A stretch of 64,000 nucleotides of DNA from Candidatus Aminicenantota bacterium (GCA_014360015.1 JACIYJ010000001.1:372001-436000); one strand, 5' to 3'; counted from the first letter of the stretch, positions 20,432-31,113 are shown. Program-made: numbers and translations. Notes: a model not told the origin generated them from the sequence alone.

Positions 20432-21229
20432 ATGAAAATAGAAAAATCATTCAGGTTAAGTTTCAATTTATTTCTTTTTTTCTTTTTAATTATTGGTTCG
20501 TTGATTATTTGCCTGCCTGAAAAAAACTATTCAAAAGTTAAAGCTGGAAGTGAAAAGGAACAGCTTATTGTAAAAACAATAAAAGCCTGGCCGGAAATTG
20601 AGAAATCGGCTTTGGTTTCGGTAGTTGATGAGCTGGGGCCAATTGGATTCTGGCTCGAGGTCAGCTGGCCAATGGATTGGGACGAGAGAAATTTTCAGTT
20701 TTTGGTAAATGGCCGACCGGCTCTGTTTAAAAAAGGGGGCGGCGGTTTTGGGAGTGGATTTTACGAACAGGATTTTTTTGTTTATTCCGGAGAGCCTGGC
20801 TCCAAATCTATTGATGTTATTTTTGCCTCAGATAAGAAGAAAGCCCAAAGCACAGTAAAGGTCAATTTCAATTCAAACGGTGGCTTTGTTCCCTTAGAGA
20901 AGGCTGATAAGGAATTAATCACCGGTCCTGAACCGTTTAAGTTTTTTAGCTGGTTTTTCAAAGACTGGCGGGTGCTGATCAATGGAATTGAACAGAAACT
21001 GGAAAATCTGGAAATTTTTGAGGGAGTTCACCTGCTCAGTTGCCGAACAGAATTGAGGCCAGGAATTAATCTGGTTCAATTTTCCGGTCTTAATTACAAT
21101 GGTGAGAGAAAAGAATGGAGCTTGAGGATTTTTTATCGGGAGGCCGGGAAACTTAAACCTGGTGATAGCTTTTCTATAAAATATGAATGCTTTGACACTA
21201 AGAGCGAATCAACGCATCTGTTTATTTAA
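20432..21229 (+). CDS. Secreted or membrane-anchored protein of unknown function
   Basis: I do not recognise this 265-residue protein. An N-terminal basic start and one hydrophobic helix (LFLFFFLIIGSLIICL) indicate export or a membrane anchor; a Cys within the helix is not in a good lipobox. The rest is a beta-rich, Trp- and Phe-rich region with two similar half-domains (around FLVNGRPALFKKGGGGFG and WRVLINGIEQKLENLE), hinting at duplicated Ig-like domains. The ATG has GGAG upstream. Its 3' end overlaps the convergent phosphatidyltransferase-like gene by 21 bases. Confidence 0.75.
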   Translation: MKIEKSFRLSFNLFLFFFLIIGSLIICLPEKNYSKVKAGSEKEQLIVKTIKAWPEIEKSALVSVVDELGPIGFWLEVSWPMDWDERNFQFLVNGRPALFKKGGGGFGSGFYEQDFFVYSGEPGSKSIDVIFASDKKKAQSTVKVNFNSNGGFVPLEKADKELITGPEPFKFFSWFFKDWRVLINGIEQKLENLEIFEGVHLLSCRTELRPGINLVQFSGLNYNGERKEWSLRIFYREAGKLKPGDSFSIKYECFDTKSESTHLFI

Positions 21230-21751
21230 AAGATGATGCCAGCCGGCCAGAAATTCTCGAATCTGGACAGCCAATCTTTTCCGCTTGAAAAAGATGACTC
21301 CGGCAACCCACAAAATAAAAAACCGTCTCCAGTAAACTGATTCTAACCAGACCGTCCTGAAGCCAAGCAGGATGTAGAAGAAATGAAAAGCTTGGTTGAC
21401 GTAAATGGATTTGCTCAGCCAGAAAGCCAGAATATTAACTCCGACAAAGATGGCAAAGAAAGTCCACGAGTAATAACCGAGGATCGTTCCATAAGCCAGG
21501 CTGCAAATGTATATAGCCCAGTCTACCCAGCCGTCCAGGTCAGCCAGATGTCCAAGCCTGTAACTTTTCCTGGCAAAATAGCCATCAAGGCAATCAGTCA
21601 ACCAGGCGGCAAAAATGAGAATCATAAAAGTATCAAAAACAGCTCTTCCTTGCCAGAGGATGTACCAAAGGTAAAGAGTGAACAATCCTCTAAGAAAGGT
21701 CAGAATGTCCGCTATTAAGAACCCCTTCCTGTGCACATACTCAGCCAGCAT
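21209..21751 (-). CDS. CDP-alcohol phosphatidyltransferase-like membrane protein
   Basis: A 180-residue integral membrane protein with about five helices. The second loop carries DCLDGYFARKSYRLGHLADL then DGWVDW, which resembles the CDP-alcohol phosphatidyltransferase motif D-x2-DG-x2-AR-x8-G-x3-D-x3-D. Here the spacing from AR to Gly is shorter and the final Asp pair is shifted, so the family call is firm but the activity less so. Enzymes with the motif exchange CMP for an alcohol in phospholipid synthesis. The frame starts at 21769, but GAGGGG before the ATG at 21751 is a better start. No phospholipid gene is next to it. Confidence 0.7.
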   Translation of the reverse strand: MLAEYVHRKGFLIADILTFLRGLFTLYLWYILWQGRAVFDTFMILIFAAWLTDCLDGYFARKSYRLGHLADLDGWVDWAIYICSLAYGTILGYYSWTFFAIFVGVNILAFWLSKSIYVNQAFHFFYILLGFRTVWLESVYWRRFFILWVAGVIFFKRKRLAVQIREFLAGWHHLLNKQMR

Positions 21752-21769
21752 GGCTGACCCCTCTTTCAT

Positions 21770-22059
21770 ATTTTAAATTTTCAGTTTTTCTGGTTCAAGA
21801 ACTATTTTATTATGAAGGATTTAGTTAGATTTTCCTCCACGAGCTTTTTAATCTTTCTGAATTTATTTTCTTAATCACCAGCGGAGTGTATTTAATATGA
21901 CATAGGTAAATGCTGGATTTTCAATCGCCTACCAAGTACATAAAAGTGTCTCTCAGCTCATAAGCGAAGGATAAAGAAATTGAAACGATATATTGTTAAG
22001 GGCATATTTGTAGCAAAAGTTTTTCGTAGCTTTGGCTTTCAGAGTACAAAATTAAAAAC
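21770..22059. other. Intergenic region without a recognised feature
   Basis: AT-rich sequence upstream of the phosphatidyltransferase-like gene on one side and downstream of yjbQ on the other. I see no gene and no good consensus promoter here; only the terminator described next is clear. Confidence 0.6.
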
Positions 22060-22091
22060 GCCCGCTCCGCTTTGGGAAAGGCGGAGCGGGC
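22060..22091 (-). terminator. Rho-independent terminator after yjbQ
   Basis: A perfect 11-base GC-rich stem, GCCCGCTCCGC (22060-22070) with GCGGAGCGGGC (22081-22091), around a 10-base loop. On the minus strand it is followed by GTTTTTAATTTT. It begins 17 bases after the yjbQ stop. Confidence 0.9.
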
Positions 22092-22108
22092 TAGTCTTTT
22101 CTTATTGT

Positions 22109-22525
22109 TTATTCGCCGATTATCTTAATCAGCACTCGTTTTCTTCTTTGGCCATCAAACTCGCCGTAGAAAATTTGCTCCCAAGGTCCGAGGTCCAGCT
22201 TGCCATTGGTTATCGCTATCACCACTTCTCTTCCCATGACCGTCCTTTTAAGATGGGCATCAGCGTTGGTCTCTCCGGTCAAGTTATGGCGGTAAGAACC
22301 GGGTGAGTGAGGTGCCAGTTTTTCCAGCCACTGGAAAAAGTCCTGATGCAGACCGCTTTCATCATCGTTGATAAAGACGCTGGCTGTGATATGCATGGCG
22401 TTGACCAAGCACAATCCTTCTCTAATGCCGCTTTTTCTGACGGCTTCCTGAACCTGGTCGGTGATGTTAATCAGTTCCTGCCTTTTCTCGGTTTGAAACC
22501 AGAGATATTCTGTCCAGGATTTCAT
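22109..22525 (-). CDS. yjbQ: YjbQ/UPF0047 family protein
   Basis: A 138-residue protein of the YjbQ (UPF0047) family. Visible marks are [20 protein letters not shown], the conserved [18 protein letters not shown] segment with the metal-ligand histidines, and [16 protein letters not shown]. Some members have weak thiamine-phosphate synthase activity, and the true role is uncertain. The start overlaps the S46 peptidase stop by four bases, so both share a transcript, and a strong terminator follows. Confidence 0.88.
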   Translation of the reverse strand: MKSWTEYLWFQTEKRQELINITDQVQEAVRKSGIREGLCLVNAMHITASVFINDDESGLHQDFFQWLEKLAPHSPGSYRHNLTGETNADAHLKRTVMGREVVIAITNGKLDLGPWEQIFYGEFDGQRRKRVLIKIIGE

Positions 22526-24612
22526 TTTCGTCCAAGAAGTTCATCAGCTAAGGATTTGGCGTCGTATATCTTAATTAAGGCTTCAATAATGCCCTGGGCG
22601 TCAACCATGACCGAGCGAGAAATTTTATCTTCATAGACAAATCTGGTTGGCAGAGACTGAATGTTGCCATCGAAAAGTACTCCGACAAATTCTCCTTTTC
22701 TATTGACTACCGGCGAACCGGAGTTTCCGCCAATTGAATCTACAGTGGCTACAAAATTGAGTGGGGTCTTTAGATTCAGAGCTGATTTTCTCTGGAGGTA
22801 CCGTTCGGGAAGACTGTAAGGCGGCTGGAAATTAAACTTTTTGGCTCTTTCGTAAAGGCCAGCAAAATCAGTCTTATAAGGGATCTTCCTGCCGTTCTCC
22901 ACATAACCTTTGACCACACCGAAGCTCAGTCTCAGGGTTCCGGTAGCATCTGGTGGAATTGAAGTTCCTTTGAGCTTGAACAGTGCCCGGGCAATCAGAG
23001 TTCCATTCTTGACTTCAACCGCTTCCACATTTTTTTCATAACGCTGGCGCAGACCGCGGGAAATCGGATCAACCAGCAGAGCCAGTTTAATCATCGGGTC
23101 ATCGGACTGATAGATAGCTTCCAGTCCACCTTCAATATATTTTTTGCGGATTTCCAAGTCTTTCAGCTTAGTGCCAGTGACGAGCTCCTTGGCCACTTCT
23201 TCACAGGATTTACCGCCGAGAATCCATCTCGTTTCCATAAGGTCAGGTAATTCTTCCCTGAGCTGTTTCAAGGAATCGGCGAGCTTGTAGATTTCAAAAT
23301 CATCATAGATGGGAGCAGGGGAAAGTAGCGACCTTCTGACCGCCGCCAGGTTAGCTTCTCTGAATTCCCGCAGCCGCTGGTCATTTGGTTTATCCTTTTC
23401 CGTAGCCAGCCGGACCAGCGTCCTGGCTATATTGAAATAAACGGTATTAAAAGCCTGAGCTCTTTCGAAGAACATATATGGCTTGAAGAATGAAGCATAT
23501 TCCTTCTGAGCCTGAGCAATTTCTTCCCAGGCCTGGCCATATTCCTTAGCCAGTGCAGGATTAGCTTCAATGGCCCGCCGGATTTTCTGTTCTTCTGCCA
23601 GTTTCTTGGCCATCAAATCTTTGTCCAGAAGACCGGATTGATAGCCCACAGTGGCTTTCAGGCTGTTTTCAATTCCGAATATGGTATTCAAAGCAATGCG
23701 TTCATGTTCCGGACTCTTTTTGGCGTATTCGTGGAGTAAAGCCTGTCTTCTTTTGTAGTTGGCAATGGTGAATGGATAGCTGACATCCCTAAGGAAAAGA
23801 AGCTGGTCATAAGTCAGCATTCGACCGGTGGATCCTGGATTTCCAGAACAGAAAACCAGATCACCTTCTTTCACTCCGGTGGTTGCCCACTTGAGGTAAT
23901 GTTGAGTCTTTAAAGGCTGACCGTTTTCATAAACTCGAAACAGAGCAATGTCCAGGTCATAGCGAGGATAGGTGAAATTGTCAGGATCGCCGCCAAAAAA
24001 GGCAATTTCTTCTTCCGGAGCAAAGACCAGGCGGACATCGTTATAAGTTTTATATTTGTAAAGATTGTACATTCCGCCTGAATAGAGTGTTACCACAGTG
24101 CATCTGAGACCGGTTTTTTCTGAGGCTTCTTTTTCAATTTCAGCTATGACCTTCTGTCTGGCTGCAGCCACTTCCTGAGGGCTCATACCTGGTTTTTCAG
24201 CCGAAAGCACTTTATCGGTGACATCTTCGATTTCCTGCAGCACCCAGAGTTCCACACCCGGGCACTTGAGTTCTTCATCTCTGGTTCGGGCATAAAAACC
24301 AGTTTTGATCAGATTTCTCTCAGCTGTGGATAGGTTCTGAATGGCTCCGCGGCCAACATGATGGTTGGTCAGCACCAGGCCGTCCGGAGAGACAAAGGAA
24401 GCTGAGGCTCCACCAAAGCGAATCGAAGCCAGGCGAAGATGGTTCAACCATTCATCAGTTACTTTAAAATTATATTTTTTAGCCAGATAATCTTTGGGCA
24501 CTAAATTGTAAGGCCACATCCCTTCATCGGCTGCCAGAGGTAGAAGCAGCCAGAGGAAGAGCACCAGAAGCCCGAGAGAAATTTTTAAGCAGGTATTACG
24601 TAATCTGTTCAT
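22522..24612 (-). CDS. S46 family dipeptidyl-peptidase, secreted
   Basis: A 696-residue S46 serine peptidase (DPP7/DPP11 type) that removes dipeptides from peptide N-termini in the periplasm. A signal peptide is evident ([20 protein letters not shown]), so the mature chain starts near [11 protein letters not shown]. The catalytic His lies in [15 protein letters not shown], the Asp in [14 protein letters not shown], and the Ser in [16 protein letters not shown]. Length is typical of the family. AGGAGG precedes the ATG. It suggests peptide or protein degradation as a nutrient source. DPP7 and DPP11 cannot be separated from what I see. Confidence 0.93.
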   Translation of the reverse strand: MNRLRNTCLKISLGLLVLFLWLLLPLAADEGMWPYNLVPKDYLAKKYNFKVTDEWLNHLRLASIRFGGASASFVSPDGLVLTNHHVGRGAIQNLSTAERNLIKTGFYARTRDEELKCPGVELWVLQEIEDVTDKVLSAEKPGMSPQEVAAARQKVIAEIEKEASEKTGLRCTVVTLYSGGMYNLYKYKTYNDVRLVFAPEEEIAFFGGDPDNFTYPRYDLDIALFRVYENGQPLKTQHYLKWATTGVKEGDLVFCSGNPGSTGRMLTYDQLLFLRDVSYPFTIANYKRRQALLHEYAKKSPEHERIALNTIFGIENSLKATVGYQSGLLDKDLMAKKLAEEQKIRRAIEANPALAKEYGQAWEEIAQAQKEYASFFKPYMFFERAQAFNTVYFNIARTLVRLATEKDKPNDQRLREFREANLAAVRRSLLSPAPIYDDFEIYKLADSLKQLREELPDLMETRWILGGKSCEEVAKELVTGTKLKDLEIRKKYIEGGLEAIYQSDDPMIKLALLVDPISRGLRQRYEKNVEAVEVKNGTLIARALFKLKGTSIPPDATGTLRLSFGVVKGYVENGRKIPYKTDFAGLYERAKKFNFQPPYSLPERYLQRKSALNLKTPLNFVATVDSIGGNSGSPVVNRKGEFVGVLFDGNIQSLPTRFVYEDKISRSVMVDAQGIIEALIKIYDAKSLADELLGRK

Positions 24613-24931
24613 AATGACCTCCTGACTTCAGAATTATCTCAAAAATCCCGGGAAAATTAAAGGCGTTGAAATGGAGTTTCTAATATATTCTGGGGCAAAT
24701 ACTGGAGCCTTAAATCTTCGGACATTTTTCAGAGTAAGGCCTTAGTTAAGAGAAATAGGTAAAAAATAAAAATTGAAAAAGAAGAGAGCTAATATAAACA
24801 AATTAAAATGGTTAATTACCTGGGCTTACCAGTTGAAAAACCTAGAGCCCTTTAAAAATTTTTACAAAAGTCTAAAAAATGTCAGGGGAAAAGCATATAA
24901 TGTAATGTAAATTCTTTGGTGAAAGAAAACC
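24613..24931. other. Intergenic region between S46 peptidase and feoA
   Basis: A divergent region. A perfect TATAAT at 24896-24901 lies about 30 bases before feoA, but I find no good -35 at the right distance, so a regulator may assist. No Fur box is obvious. On the peptidase side no consensus promoter stands out. Confidence 0.4.
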
Positions 24932-25231
24932 ATGTTTGGACGGAAAGAGAATCATCATATAAATACTCAACATCCAGAGGGCATTTGCACTTTGCTTGAA
25001 GTCCCCATAGGCCAGACTTTCAGGATTGTAGAGATTAAAGGGGGGCCAGGATTGCACCGGCGGCTACTGGCCCTTGGCTTCCACCGCGGGGACTTAGTAT
25101 CGCTTGACGGCGAAGCTATCATGAGAGGTCCTGTGCTGGTCAGGAACCTGACTACAGATACCAGAGTGGCCCTCGGCCGGGGCATTGCCCAGAAAATCTT
25201 AGTGGAGCCGGTCAAGTCAGATGAAGGATAA
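24932..25231 (+). CDS. feoA: Ferrous iron transport protein A (FeoA)
   Basis: A 99-residue SH3-like FeoA protein, a small cytosolic partner needed for ferrous iron uptake by FeoB. The diagnostic region is the leading EVPIGQTFRIVEIKGGPGL and LLALGFHRGDLVSL, followed by the typical end GRGIAQKILVEP. The N-terminal 20 residues, rich in His and Asn, are extra. Its end overlaps feoB by 11 bases. Ferrous uptake again fits an anoxic setting. Confidence 0.9.
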   Translation: MFGRKENHHINTQHPEGICTLLEVPIGQTFRIVEIKGGPGLHRRLLALGFHRGDLVSLDGEAIMRGPVLVRNLTTDTRVALGRGIAQKILVEPVKSDEG

Positions 25232-27155
25232 AGTGCCGGTAATCGTTTTTATCGGACAGCCCAACTGCGGCAAAAGCACCCTTTTTAATTCCATAGCCGG
25301 GTTTAAAGCCCAGACTTCAAACTTCCCTGGCACCACTGTCACCCATGCTCACAGTGAAGTTTTGTGGAGAGGAAAAGTCTATTCAATCGTCGACCTTCCT
25401 GGTACTTATTCACTGACCCCGCATGAGCCACAGGAAAAGGTAGTCCTGACTCATATTTTTAAAGAAAAGCCAGACCTAATCGTTAATGTCATCGATGCTT
25501 CTTTGCTCTGTCGCAGTCTGGAGCTCACTCTGGAATTGCTGGAACTGGAGTACCCGATGGTGGTTGTCCTGAATATGATGGACTTGGCTGAGAAAAAGGG
25601 AATGAAAATTGATGTTGAAGAGCTGGAGAAAAAGCTCGGTGTTCCGGTGATTAAAACCGTAGCCATCCATGGACTGGGGACAAAAGAATTGATGATCAAC
25701 ATAGAGAGAGCTGTGAGTTCAGGAAAAGCCCCGCAGGCTATCAAATATTCAAGAGAAGTTGAAAAAAGAGTTCAACAGCTGATGGAAATTTTTCCTGAGG
25801 ATTTCCCTATAGTGGCTAACAAAAGATTTACGGCCATTAAAGCCATAGAAGCAGAGACTCTGGCCGTTGATAAGTTTTTTCTTGAAAACAACAGGGCTTT
25901 TAAGCAAGAACTCGACCGCATTCGAAAAGAGATCTCCAACCTGCGTGAAGCTCCAGCTTATGAAGTCATTTCAGCCGAACGCCATCATCTGGCTCTAAAG
26001 ATCTTTGAGGATTGCTGTCGGGTTCGTCATGCTAAGGTCAGCTGGGTGGAGAAGCTCGATAATTTTATCATGCATCCGGTTCTTGGCTATTTGTTTCTGC
26101 TGCTGATTTTTGCTGGGATGTTCTATTTGATTTTTAAAGTCGGCAGCCCCTTAGAAACCTGGTTGCTCAAACCCTGGGAAGCGTTAAGATCGAGTATCGA
26201 AAGCCAGTTTGGCCAGAGTCTGCTGGCGGAGTTATTAGTCGGGCTGATTCAAGGTATTGGTGGGGGTATAGCCATAGTTTTTCCGTATTTCATTCCACTC
26301 CTTCTGCTGATGGGATTTCTGGAAGATGTTGGCTATTTAGCCAGAGCCGGTTTTCTGCTCGATGCTTTTATGCATCGACTTGGCCTTCATGGTAAATCTG
26401 TTCCACTTTTTATTCTTGGCTTTGGCTGCAATGTTCCAGCCATTATGGCCACCCGAATTCTGGAATCAAAGCGCGACCGGATTGTGACGGCTTTACTCAT
26501 TCCCTTCATTCCCTGCGCGGCCAGGACCACTATCATCTTAGCCCTGGTAGCTTTTCTGCTGGGTCCGTGGTGGGCTCTGGGTTTTTATTTTTTTAACCTT
26601 CTGGTTATCGCTCTCCTGGCCCTAATTTTAAGGAAATTTTTCAAATATTCTTCTCCTGGCTTAATTCTGGAAATACCTTCGCTAAAAATACCTTCACTAA
26701 AAAACATCTGGCAGAAGACTTACTTCAACCTGAAAGAGTTTGTCCGTTTTGCTTGGCCCATATTAATCGCCGGCAGCGTGTTTTTAAGTTTGTTGACCTA
26801 TATCAAGTTCGACCGGCTGATTAACGCTGCTCTTTCGCCCTTTGTCAGTGGCCTGCTGGGACTGCCCCAGACTCTGGGAGTTACCCTGATTTTTGGTTTT
26901 TTGCGAAAAGAGTTATCTTTACTGATGATGTTCCAGGCCCTGGGAGTTGGCTACCAGCAACTGTTATCGGTTATCACCAGAACCCAGCTTCTGACTTTTG
27001 TGGTCTTTGTCAACTTTTTCATTCCCTGTCTTTCAACCTTAGCCATCATCTGGAAAGAGCTGGGCAGGAAGATTGCCTTTCTTTCTATAGCTCTCAACCT
27101 GAGCGTGGCGGTGGTGCTTAGCTGGCTAATTAGGCTGATTTTTTTGGTGTTCTGA
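25221..27155 (+). CDS. feoB: Ferrous iron transporter FeoB
   Basis: A 644-residue inner-membrane ferrous iron transporter. The N-terminal G domain has G1 GQPNCGKST (residues 12-20), G3 DLPGTYSLTPHEPQE (from residue 58) and G4 NMMD. The membrane part includes the gate motif FGCNVPAIMATRILESKRDR and PFIPCAARTTII, with Cys residues conserved in FeoB cores, plus about eight helices. Compared with E. coli FeoB (773 residues) it is at the short end but complete. Start lies inside feoA. FeoC is absent. Confidence 0.95.
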   Translation: MKDKVPVIVFIGQPNCGKSTLFNSIAGFKAQTSNFPGTTVTHAHSEVLWRGKVYSIVDLPGTYSLTPHEPQEKVVLTHIFKEKPDLIVNVIDASLLCRSLELTLELLELEYPMVVVLNMMDLAEKKGMKIDVEELEKKLGVPVIKTVAIHGLGTKELMINIERAVSSGKAPQAIKYSREVEKRVQQLMEIFPEDFPIVANKRFTAIKAIEAETLAVDKFFLENNRAFKQELDRIRKEISNLREAPAYEVISAERHHLALKIFEDCCRVRHAKVSWVEKLDNFIMHPVLGYLFLLLIFAGMFYLIFKVGSPLETWLLKPWEALRSSIESQFGQSLLAELLVGLIQGIGGGIAIVFPYFIPLLLLMGFLEDVGYLARAGFLLDAFMHRLGLHGKSVPLFILGFGCNVPAIMATRILESKRDRIVTALLIPFIPCAARTTIILALVAFLLGPWWALGFYFFNLLVIALLALILRKFFKYSSPGLILEIPSLKIPSLKNIWQKTYFNLKEFVRFAWPILIAGSVFLSLLTYIKFDRLINAALSPFVSGLLGLPQTLGVTLIFGFLRKELSLLMMFQALGVGYQQLLSVITRTQLLTFVVFVNFFIPCLSTLAIIWKELGRKIAFLSIALNLSVAVVLSWLIRLIFLVF

Positions 27156-27181
27156 ACTTGAGATTTTCAGAGAAGAAGAAA

Positions 27182-27200
27182 CCAAACAGAACTTGTTTGG
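27182..27200 (-). terminator. Possible terminator after uvrC
   Basis: A 7-base stem CCAAACA (27182-27188)/TGTTTGG (27194-27200) around a 5-base loop lies 52 bases past the uvrC stop, followed on the minus strand by a T/C-rich run. It is weak but plausibly positioned between the convergent feoB and uvrC genes. Confidence 0.45.
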
Positions 27201-27251
27201 GAAAAAGTGCTTATAGAGTTAATCAGTTTTGATTTGAATAGAGGTCTGGTA

Positions 27252-29030
27252 TCAGCTTTGAGCCAGTTTTTCTTTAAGGGTTCGGGCAACTTTTTCCCCG
27301 ACTATTTCAACCAACTTTTCTTCCGGTGCCTCTTTAATTGCTTCTACACTCCCCAAAGCCAGCAGCAATTTCTTCTTTTTCACTGGACCGAGACCGGGAA
27401 TTCCGTCGAGCACTGAGGCCAAGCTTTTTTTCAACCGTCGCTGCCGGTGAAAACTTAAAGCGAAACGGTGGGCCTCATCGCGGATATGCTGCAGCAGTTT
27501 TAAGGCTCCAGAGGTTGGATCTAATCTCAAGCCATCGGGATGATTGGCTGAAAAAATTATTTCTTCTTTCTTGGCTAAGGAACAGACCGGAATCTTTTTG
27601 AGGTTAAAGGAATCAACTACTTCTTGGGCAGCATTCAGCTGGCCTTTGCCCCCGTCAACAAAAATCAGATCTGGAAGCGGCTGGTTTTCTTCCAGCAGGC
27701 GCTTCAACCTGCGGCTCAAGACTTCTTTAATTGAGGCAAAATCATCAGGTCCCTGAACCGTTTTTATCCGGTATTTCCGGTAGTCTGATTTGAGGGGCTG
27801 ACCGTCAACAAAAACCACTAAGGAGCCGACTGATTCCTCTCCGCCGGTGTTAGAAATATCCACACCCTCAATCCGGTGGGGCGGATGAGGCAGGTTGAGC
27901 AGCTGGCCCAGCTCAGCCACGGGGTTAGTAGCTTCTTCTTTTTCCAGAAGCAAGGCGGCATTCTGGTTGGCCAGTTCCAGCAGGACTTTTCCCTTTTTGT
28001 TGTCGGGATAAAGCAGCTGGCTGCTGATGTTACGATATTTAAAATCGTAATATAATTCTTCTTCCTGTTCTTTTTTCAACCTGAAGGGCAGTAATATTTT
28101 TTCTGGCGGTTTGTCTTGTGAGTATTTTTCTCTAAGAATTTTGACCAGAAGTTTCTGGTCGTCGTCAGCGGCCGCTTTTTTCACCAGCCGACCCGATGAA
28201 GCCCGGATCCGGCCATCTCTCATGTGAAAGATAAAAATACCAGCTCTCTCTGCCTGCCGGACATAGCCAATTATATCCATGTTTTCTTTTTCCACCGAGA
28301 TGACCCGCTGAGTTTCCTTCAGGTTTTCCAGGGCTCTAATAGTGTCGCGGAGTCGGGCAGCCTCCTCAAAGCGAAGTTCTTCAGCTGCCTGATTCATCTT
28401 TTCTTGAAGTTGATGAAGGAGTTCGGTTTTCTTACCTTCCAAAAGCATCAGAGCTTTCCCCAGATCTTCCCGGTAGTTGATCTCATCGATTAGGCCGACG
28501 CAGGGCGCGCTACACATTTTCAGATCGTATTCAAGACAGGGTCTTTTTCTGTGCTTAAAAACCGTGTTCTCACAGGTCCTGATTCTAAAAGCCTTAGCGA
28601 TGAAGGTCATCAATTTTCTGGCTTCATCAGCCGGGCTGAATGGACCAAAATACTTAGCTCCATCATCTTCCAGCCTTCGGCAAAGGTAGATACCGGGATA
28701 AGTCTCCTTGACGGTGATTTTCAAGAAAGGAAAGCTCTTGTCATCTTTTAGCCGCAGGTTGAATTTGGGCTGGTAAAATTGAATGTAATTGTTCTCGATA
28801 AAGCTGGCTTCTTTCTCCGAACTTACCAGCAGATAGTCAATATCGTCAGTTTCGCTGAGGATGTTTTGGACTTTGACATCAGGAGAGGGTAGGAAATAGC
28901 TTTTGATCCGGTTTTTGAGCGACCGGGCTTTGCCGATATAAATAACCTCGCCTCGAGCATTCTTGAAAAAATAAATACCCGGCCTGGCAGGAAATTTTTT
29001 AATTTTCTCCTTGAGCTGATCTATTTTCAT
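27252..29030 (-). CDS. uvrC: Excinuclease ABC subunit C (UvrC)
   Basis: UvrC makes the two incisions around damage in nucleotide excision repair. The 592-residue protein has the N-terminal GIY-YIG-type domain (PARPGIYFFKNARGEVIYIGKAR), the UVR helix (QAAEELRFEEAARLRD), the C-terminal RNase H-like nuclease (RIEGVDISNTGGEESVGSLV) and a C-terminal helix-hairpin-helix domain. It is 89 bases downstream of uvrB on the same strand. No clear Shine-Dalgarno is seen. Confidence 0.95.
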   Translation of the reverse strand: MKIDQLKEKIKKFPARPGIYFFKNARGEVIYIGKARSLKNRIKSYFLPSPDVKVQNILSETDDIDYLLVSSEKEASFIENNYIQFYQPKFNLRLKDDKSFPFLKITVKETYPGIYLCRRLEDDGAKYFGPFSPADEARKLMTFIAKAFRIRTCENTVFKHRKRPCLEYDLKMCSAPCVGLIDEINYREDLGKALMLLEGKKTELLHQLQEKMNQAAEELRFEEAARLRDTIRALENLKETQRVISVEKENMDIIGYVRQAERAGIFIFHMRDGRIRASSGRLVKKAAADDDQKLLVKILREKYSQDKPPEKILLPFRLKKEQEEELYYDFKYRNISSQLLYPDNKKGKVLLELANQNAALLLEKEEATNPVAELGQLLNLPHPPHRIEGVDISNTGGEESVGSLVVFVDGQPLKSDYRKYRIKTVQGPDDFASIKEVLSRRLKRLLEENQPLPDLIFVDGGKGQLNAAQEVVDSFNLKKIPVCSLAKKEEIIFSANHPDGLRLDPTSGALKLLQHIRDEAHRFALSFHRQRRLKKSLASVLDGIPGLGPVKKKKLLLALGSVEAIKEAPEEKLVEIVGEKVARTLKEKLAQS

Positions 29031-29118
29031 CTAATCCGGTCTCATCTAATTCAGGCTAAGGTTACCTCTAATCATATTAACACTAATATTTTAACACTAA
29101 TTTTAGCTGAACCGGGTC

Positions 29119-31113
29119 TCAGCCCATAAGTTCCAGCTCCCACTTTTTCAAACGATTTAGTTCATCGCGGAATTGAGCGGCTTTTTCAAACTCTAAGTTC
29201 CTGGCTGCTTCTTTCATCAACCGCTCCAGCTCTTCCATCCGTTTTTTCCGTTTTTCAGGCGACAGATAAATCTCTTTTTCTTCAGCCAGGCGGGTGTAAT
29301 CCACATAATCGCGTTCATAAACGCTGGCCAGGACCTCGTCAATGTTTTTCCTGATGGATTGCGGGGTGATACCATGCTCTTCATTATATCGCTGTTGGAG
29401 CTGACGACGACGGTTGGTTTCTTCGATGGCTTTTTTCATCGAATCGGTCATGGTGTCGGCGTAGAGAATAACCTTGCCTGAAACATTGCGGGCGGCCCGG
29501 CCAAAAGTTTGAATCAAGCTGGAAGTGGAGCGTAGGAAACCCTCTTTGTCCGCATCCAGAATGGCCACTAAGGAAACCTCGGGCAAATCCAGGCCTTCTC
29601 TCAGCAGGTTGATACCGATGAGGGCGTCGAATTTGCCCTTTCTCAGGTCACGCAGGATTTTGACTCTCTCTAAGGTTTCTATGTCGGAATGCAGATAGCG
29701 AACTTTAATCCCGAGCTCGTGGTAGTAGCGGGTGAGGTCTTCTGCCATTTTTTTGGTCAGGGTGGTGATGAGGGTGCGCTCATTCTTTTTAGCCCGCTCT
29801 AAGATTTCTTTCATCAGGTCATCTATCTGACCCTTCACCGGCCTGACTTCTACCTCCGGGTCTATCAGGCCGGTGGGCCTGATAATCTGCTCCACTACAT
29901 TGCCTTCAGCCTTTTTCAGTTCGTATGGTCCCGGTGTGGCTGAAACATAGAGCACCTGGCCCACTCGCTCTTCGAATTCCCGGAAATTAAGTGGCCGGTT
30001 GTCTAAGGCTGAGGGCAAACGAAAGCCATGTTCGATCAGGGTGAGTTTACGTGACCGGTCACCGTGATACATTCCGCCTATCTGGGGCACAGCCACATGC
30101 GATTCGTCGATGATGGTCAAAAAATCGTCAGGAAAATAGTCCAGAAGGGTATAAGGCGGCTGGCCGGGTTTTCTCTGGCTCAGGTATAACGAATAATTCT
30201 CGATACCCGGGCAATAGCCGAACTCACGAAGAAGCTCAAGGTCATAGAGGGTTCTTTCTTCGATTCGTTGGGCTTCGATGTATTTGCCCTGCTTCAAAAA
30301 AAATTCGACCTGCTGTTTGAGTTCCTGTTCGATTCCGGCAATGGCTTCTTCCAGGATACTTCTGGGTGTGGAGAAAAAGGTCCTTGGATAAATAACCACT
30401 CGTTCCAGCTGCTGATGTTTCTGGCCAAGCAGCGGGTCGAAGATAGCTATTTCTCTGAGCCGGCCGTCTTCGATTTCGAGGCGGTAGCAGAAATCTTCAT
30501 AAGACGGAAAAACATCGACAATGTCGCCCCGGACCCGGAAGGTGCCTCTTTTGAGGTCGTCATCAGCTCTCTGGTACTGGATGGCCACCAGGTTATCCAG
30601 AAGCTGCTTTCTGGTGAGGGGCTGGCCGATTTCAAGCGAAAAGCTCTGAGAGTAATAGGTATCGGGTGCGCCGATTCCATATATACAAGAAACCGAAGCC
30701 ACGATGATCACATCCCGGCGGGAGAAAAGGGCGTTGGTGGCCGCTAAGCGCAGGCGGTCTATCTCTTCGTTGATAGTGGCTTCCTTAGCGATGTAGGTGT
30801 TGGTGGCTGGTATGTAGGCTTCAGGCTGGTAATAATCGTAATAACTGACAAAATATTCGACAGCGTTCTCTGGAAAAAAGCGCCGGAACTCCTGATAAAG
30901 TTGGGCAGCTAAGGTTTTGTTCGGGCTGATTACCAGGACAGGTCGGTTGACCCGGGCGATGAGATTGGCCATGGTGAAGGTCTTGCCAGAGCCGGTCACA
31001 CCTAACAGAACTTGATGACGCTTTCCAGCCAGCACGCCTTCGGTCAGCTTTTCAATAGCCTGAACCTGGTCGCCCTTGGGAGAAAATTCCGAGTATAAAG
31101 TGAATTTATTCAT
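29119..31113 (-). CDS. uvrB: Excinuclease ABC subunit B (UvrB)
   Basis: UvrB is the helicase-like damage verifier of nucleotide excision repair. The 664-residue protein has Walker A GVTGSGKT (residues 38-45), the beta-hairpin region [23 protein letters not shown], the DESHV Walker B box, motif [21 protein letters not shown] and a C-terminal UVR motif ([21 protein letters not shown]) that binds UvrC. It heads the pair with uvrC. The start has only weak pairing to 16S rRNA, and a TTGACG in the 173-base upstream gap lacks a good -10 partner. Confidence 0.96.
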   Translation of the reverse strand: MNKFTLYSEFSPKGDQVQAIEKLTEGVLAGKRHQVLLGVTGSGKTFTMANLIARVNRPVLVISPNKTLAAQLYQEFRRFFPENAVEYFVSYYDYYQPEAYIPATNTYIAKEATINEEIDRLRLAATNALFSRRDVIIVASVSCIYGIGAPDTYYSQSFSLEIGQPLTRKQLLDNLVAIQYQRADDDLKRGTFRVRGDIVDVFPSYEDFCYRLEIEDGRLREIAIFDPLLGQKHQQLERVVIYPRTFFSTPRSILEEAIAGIEQELKQQVEFFLKQGKYIEAQRIEERTLYDLELLREFGYCPGIENYSLYLSQRKPGQPPYTLLDYFPDDFLTIIDESHVAVPQIGGMYHGDRSRKLTLIEHGFRLPSALDNRPLNFREFEERVGQVLYVSATPGPYELKKAEGNVVEQIIRPTGLIDPEVEVRPVKGQIDDLMKEILERAKKNERTLITTLTKKMAEDLTRYYHELGIKVRYLHSDIETLERVKILRDLRKGKFDALIGINLLREGLDLPEVSLVAILDADKEGFLRSTSSLIQTFGRAARNVSGKVILYADTMTDSMKKAIEETNRRRQLQQRYNEEHGITPQSIRKNIDEVLASVYERDYVDYTRLAEEKEIYLSPEKRKKRMEELERLMKEAARNLEFEKAAQFRDELNRLKKWELELMG

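Noticed and set aside
30268..30747. A 159-codon plus-strand frame opposite uvrB
   Set aside because: It lies fully inside a strongly conserved gene on the other strand and has no family signal; it is a shadow frame.
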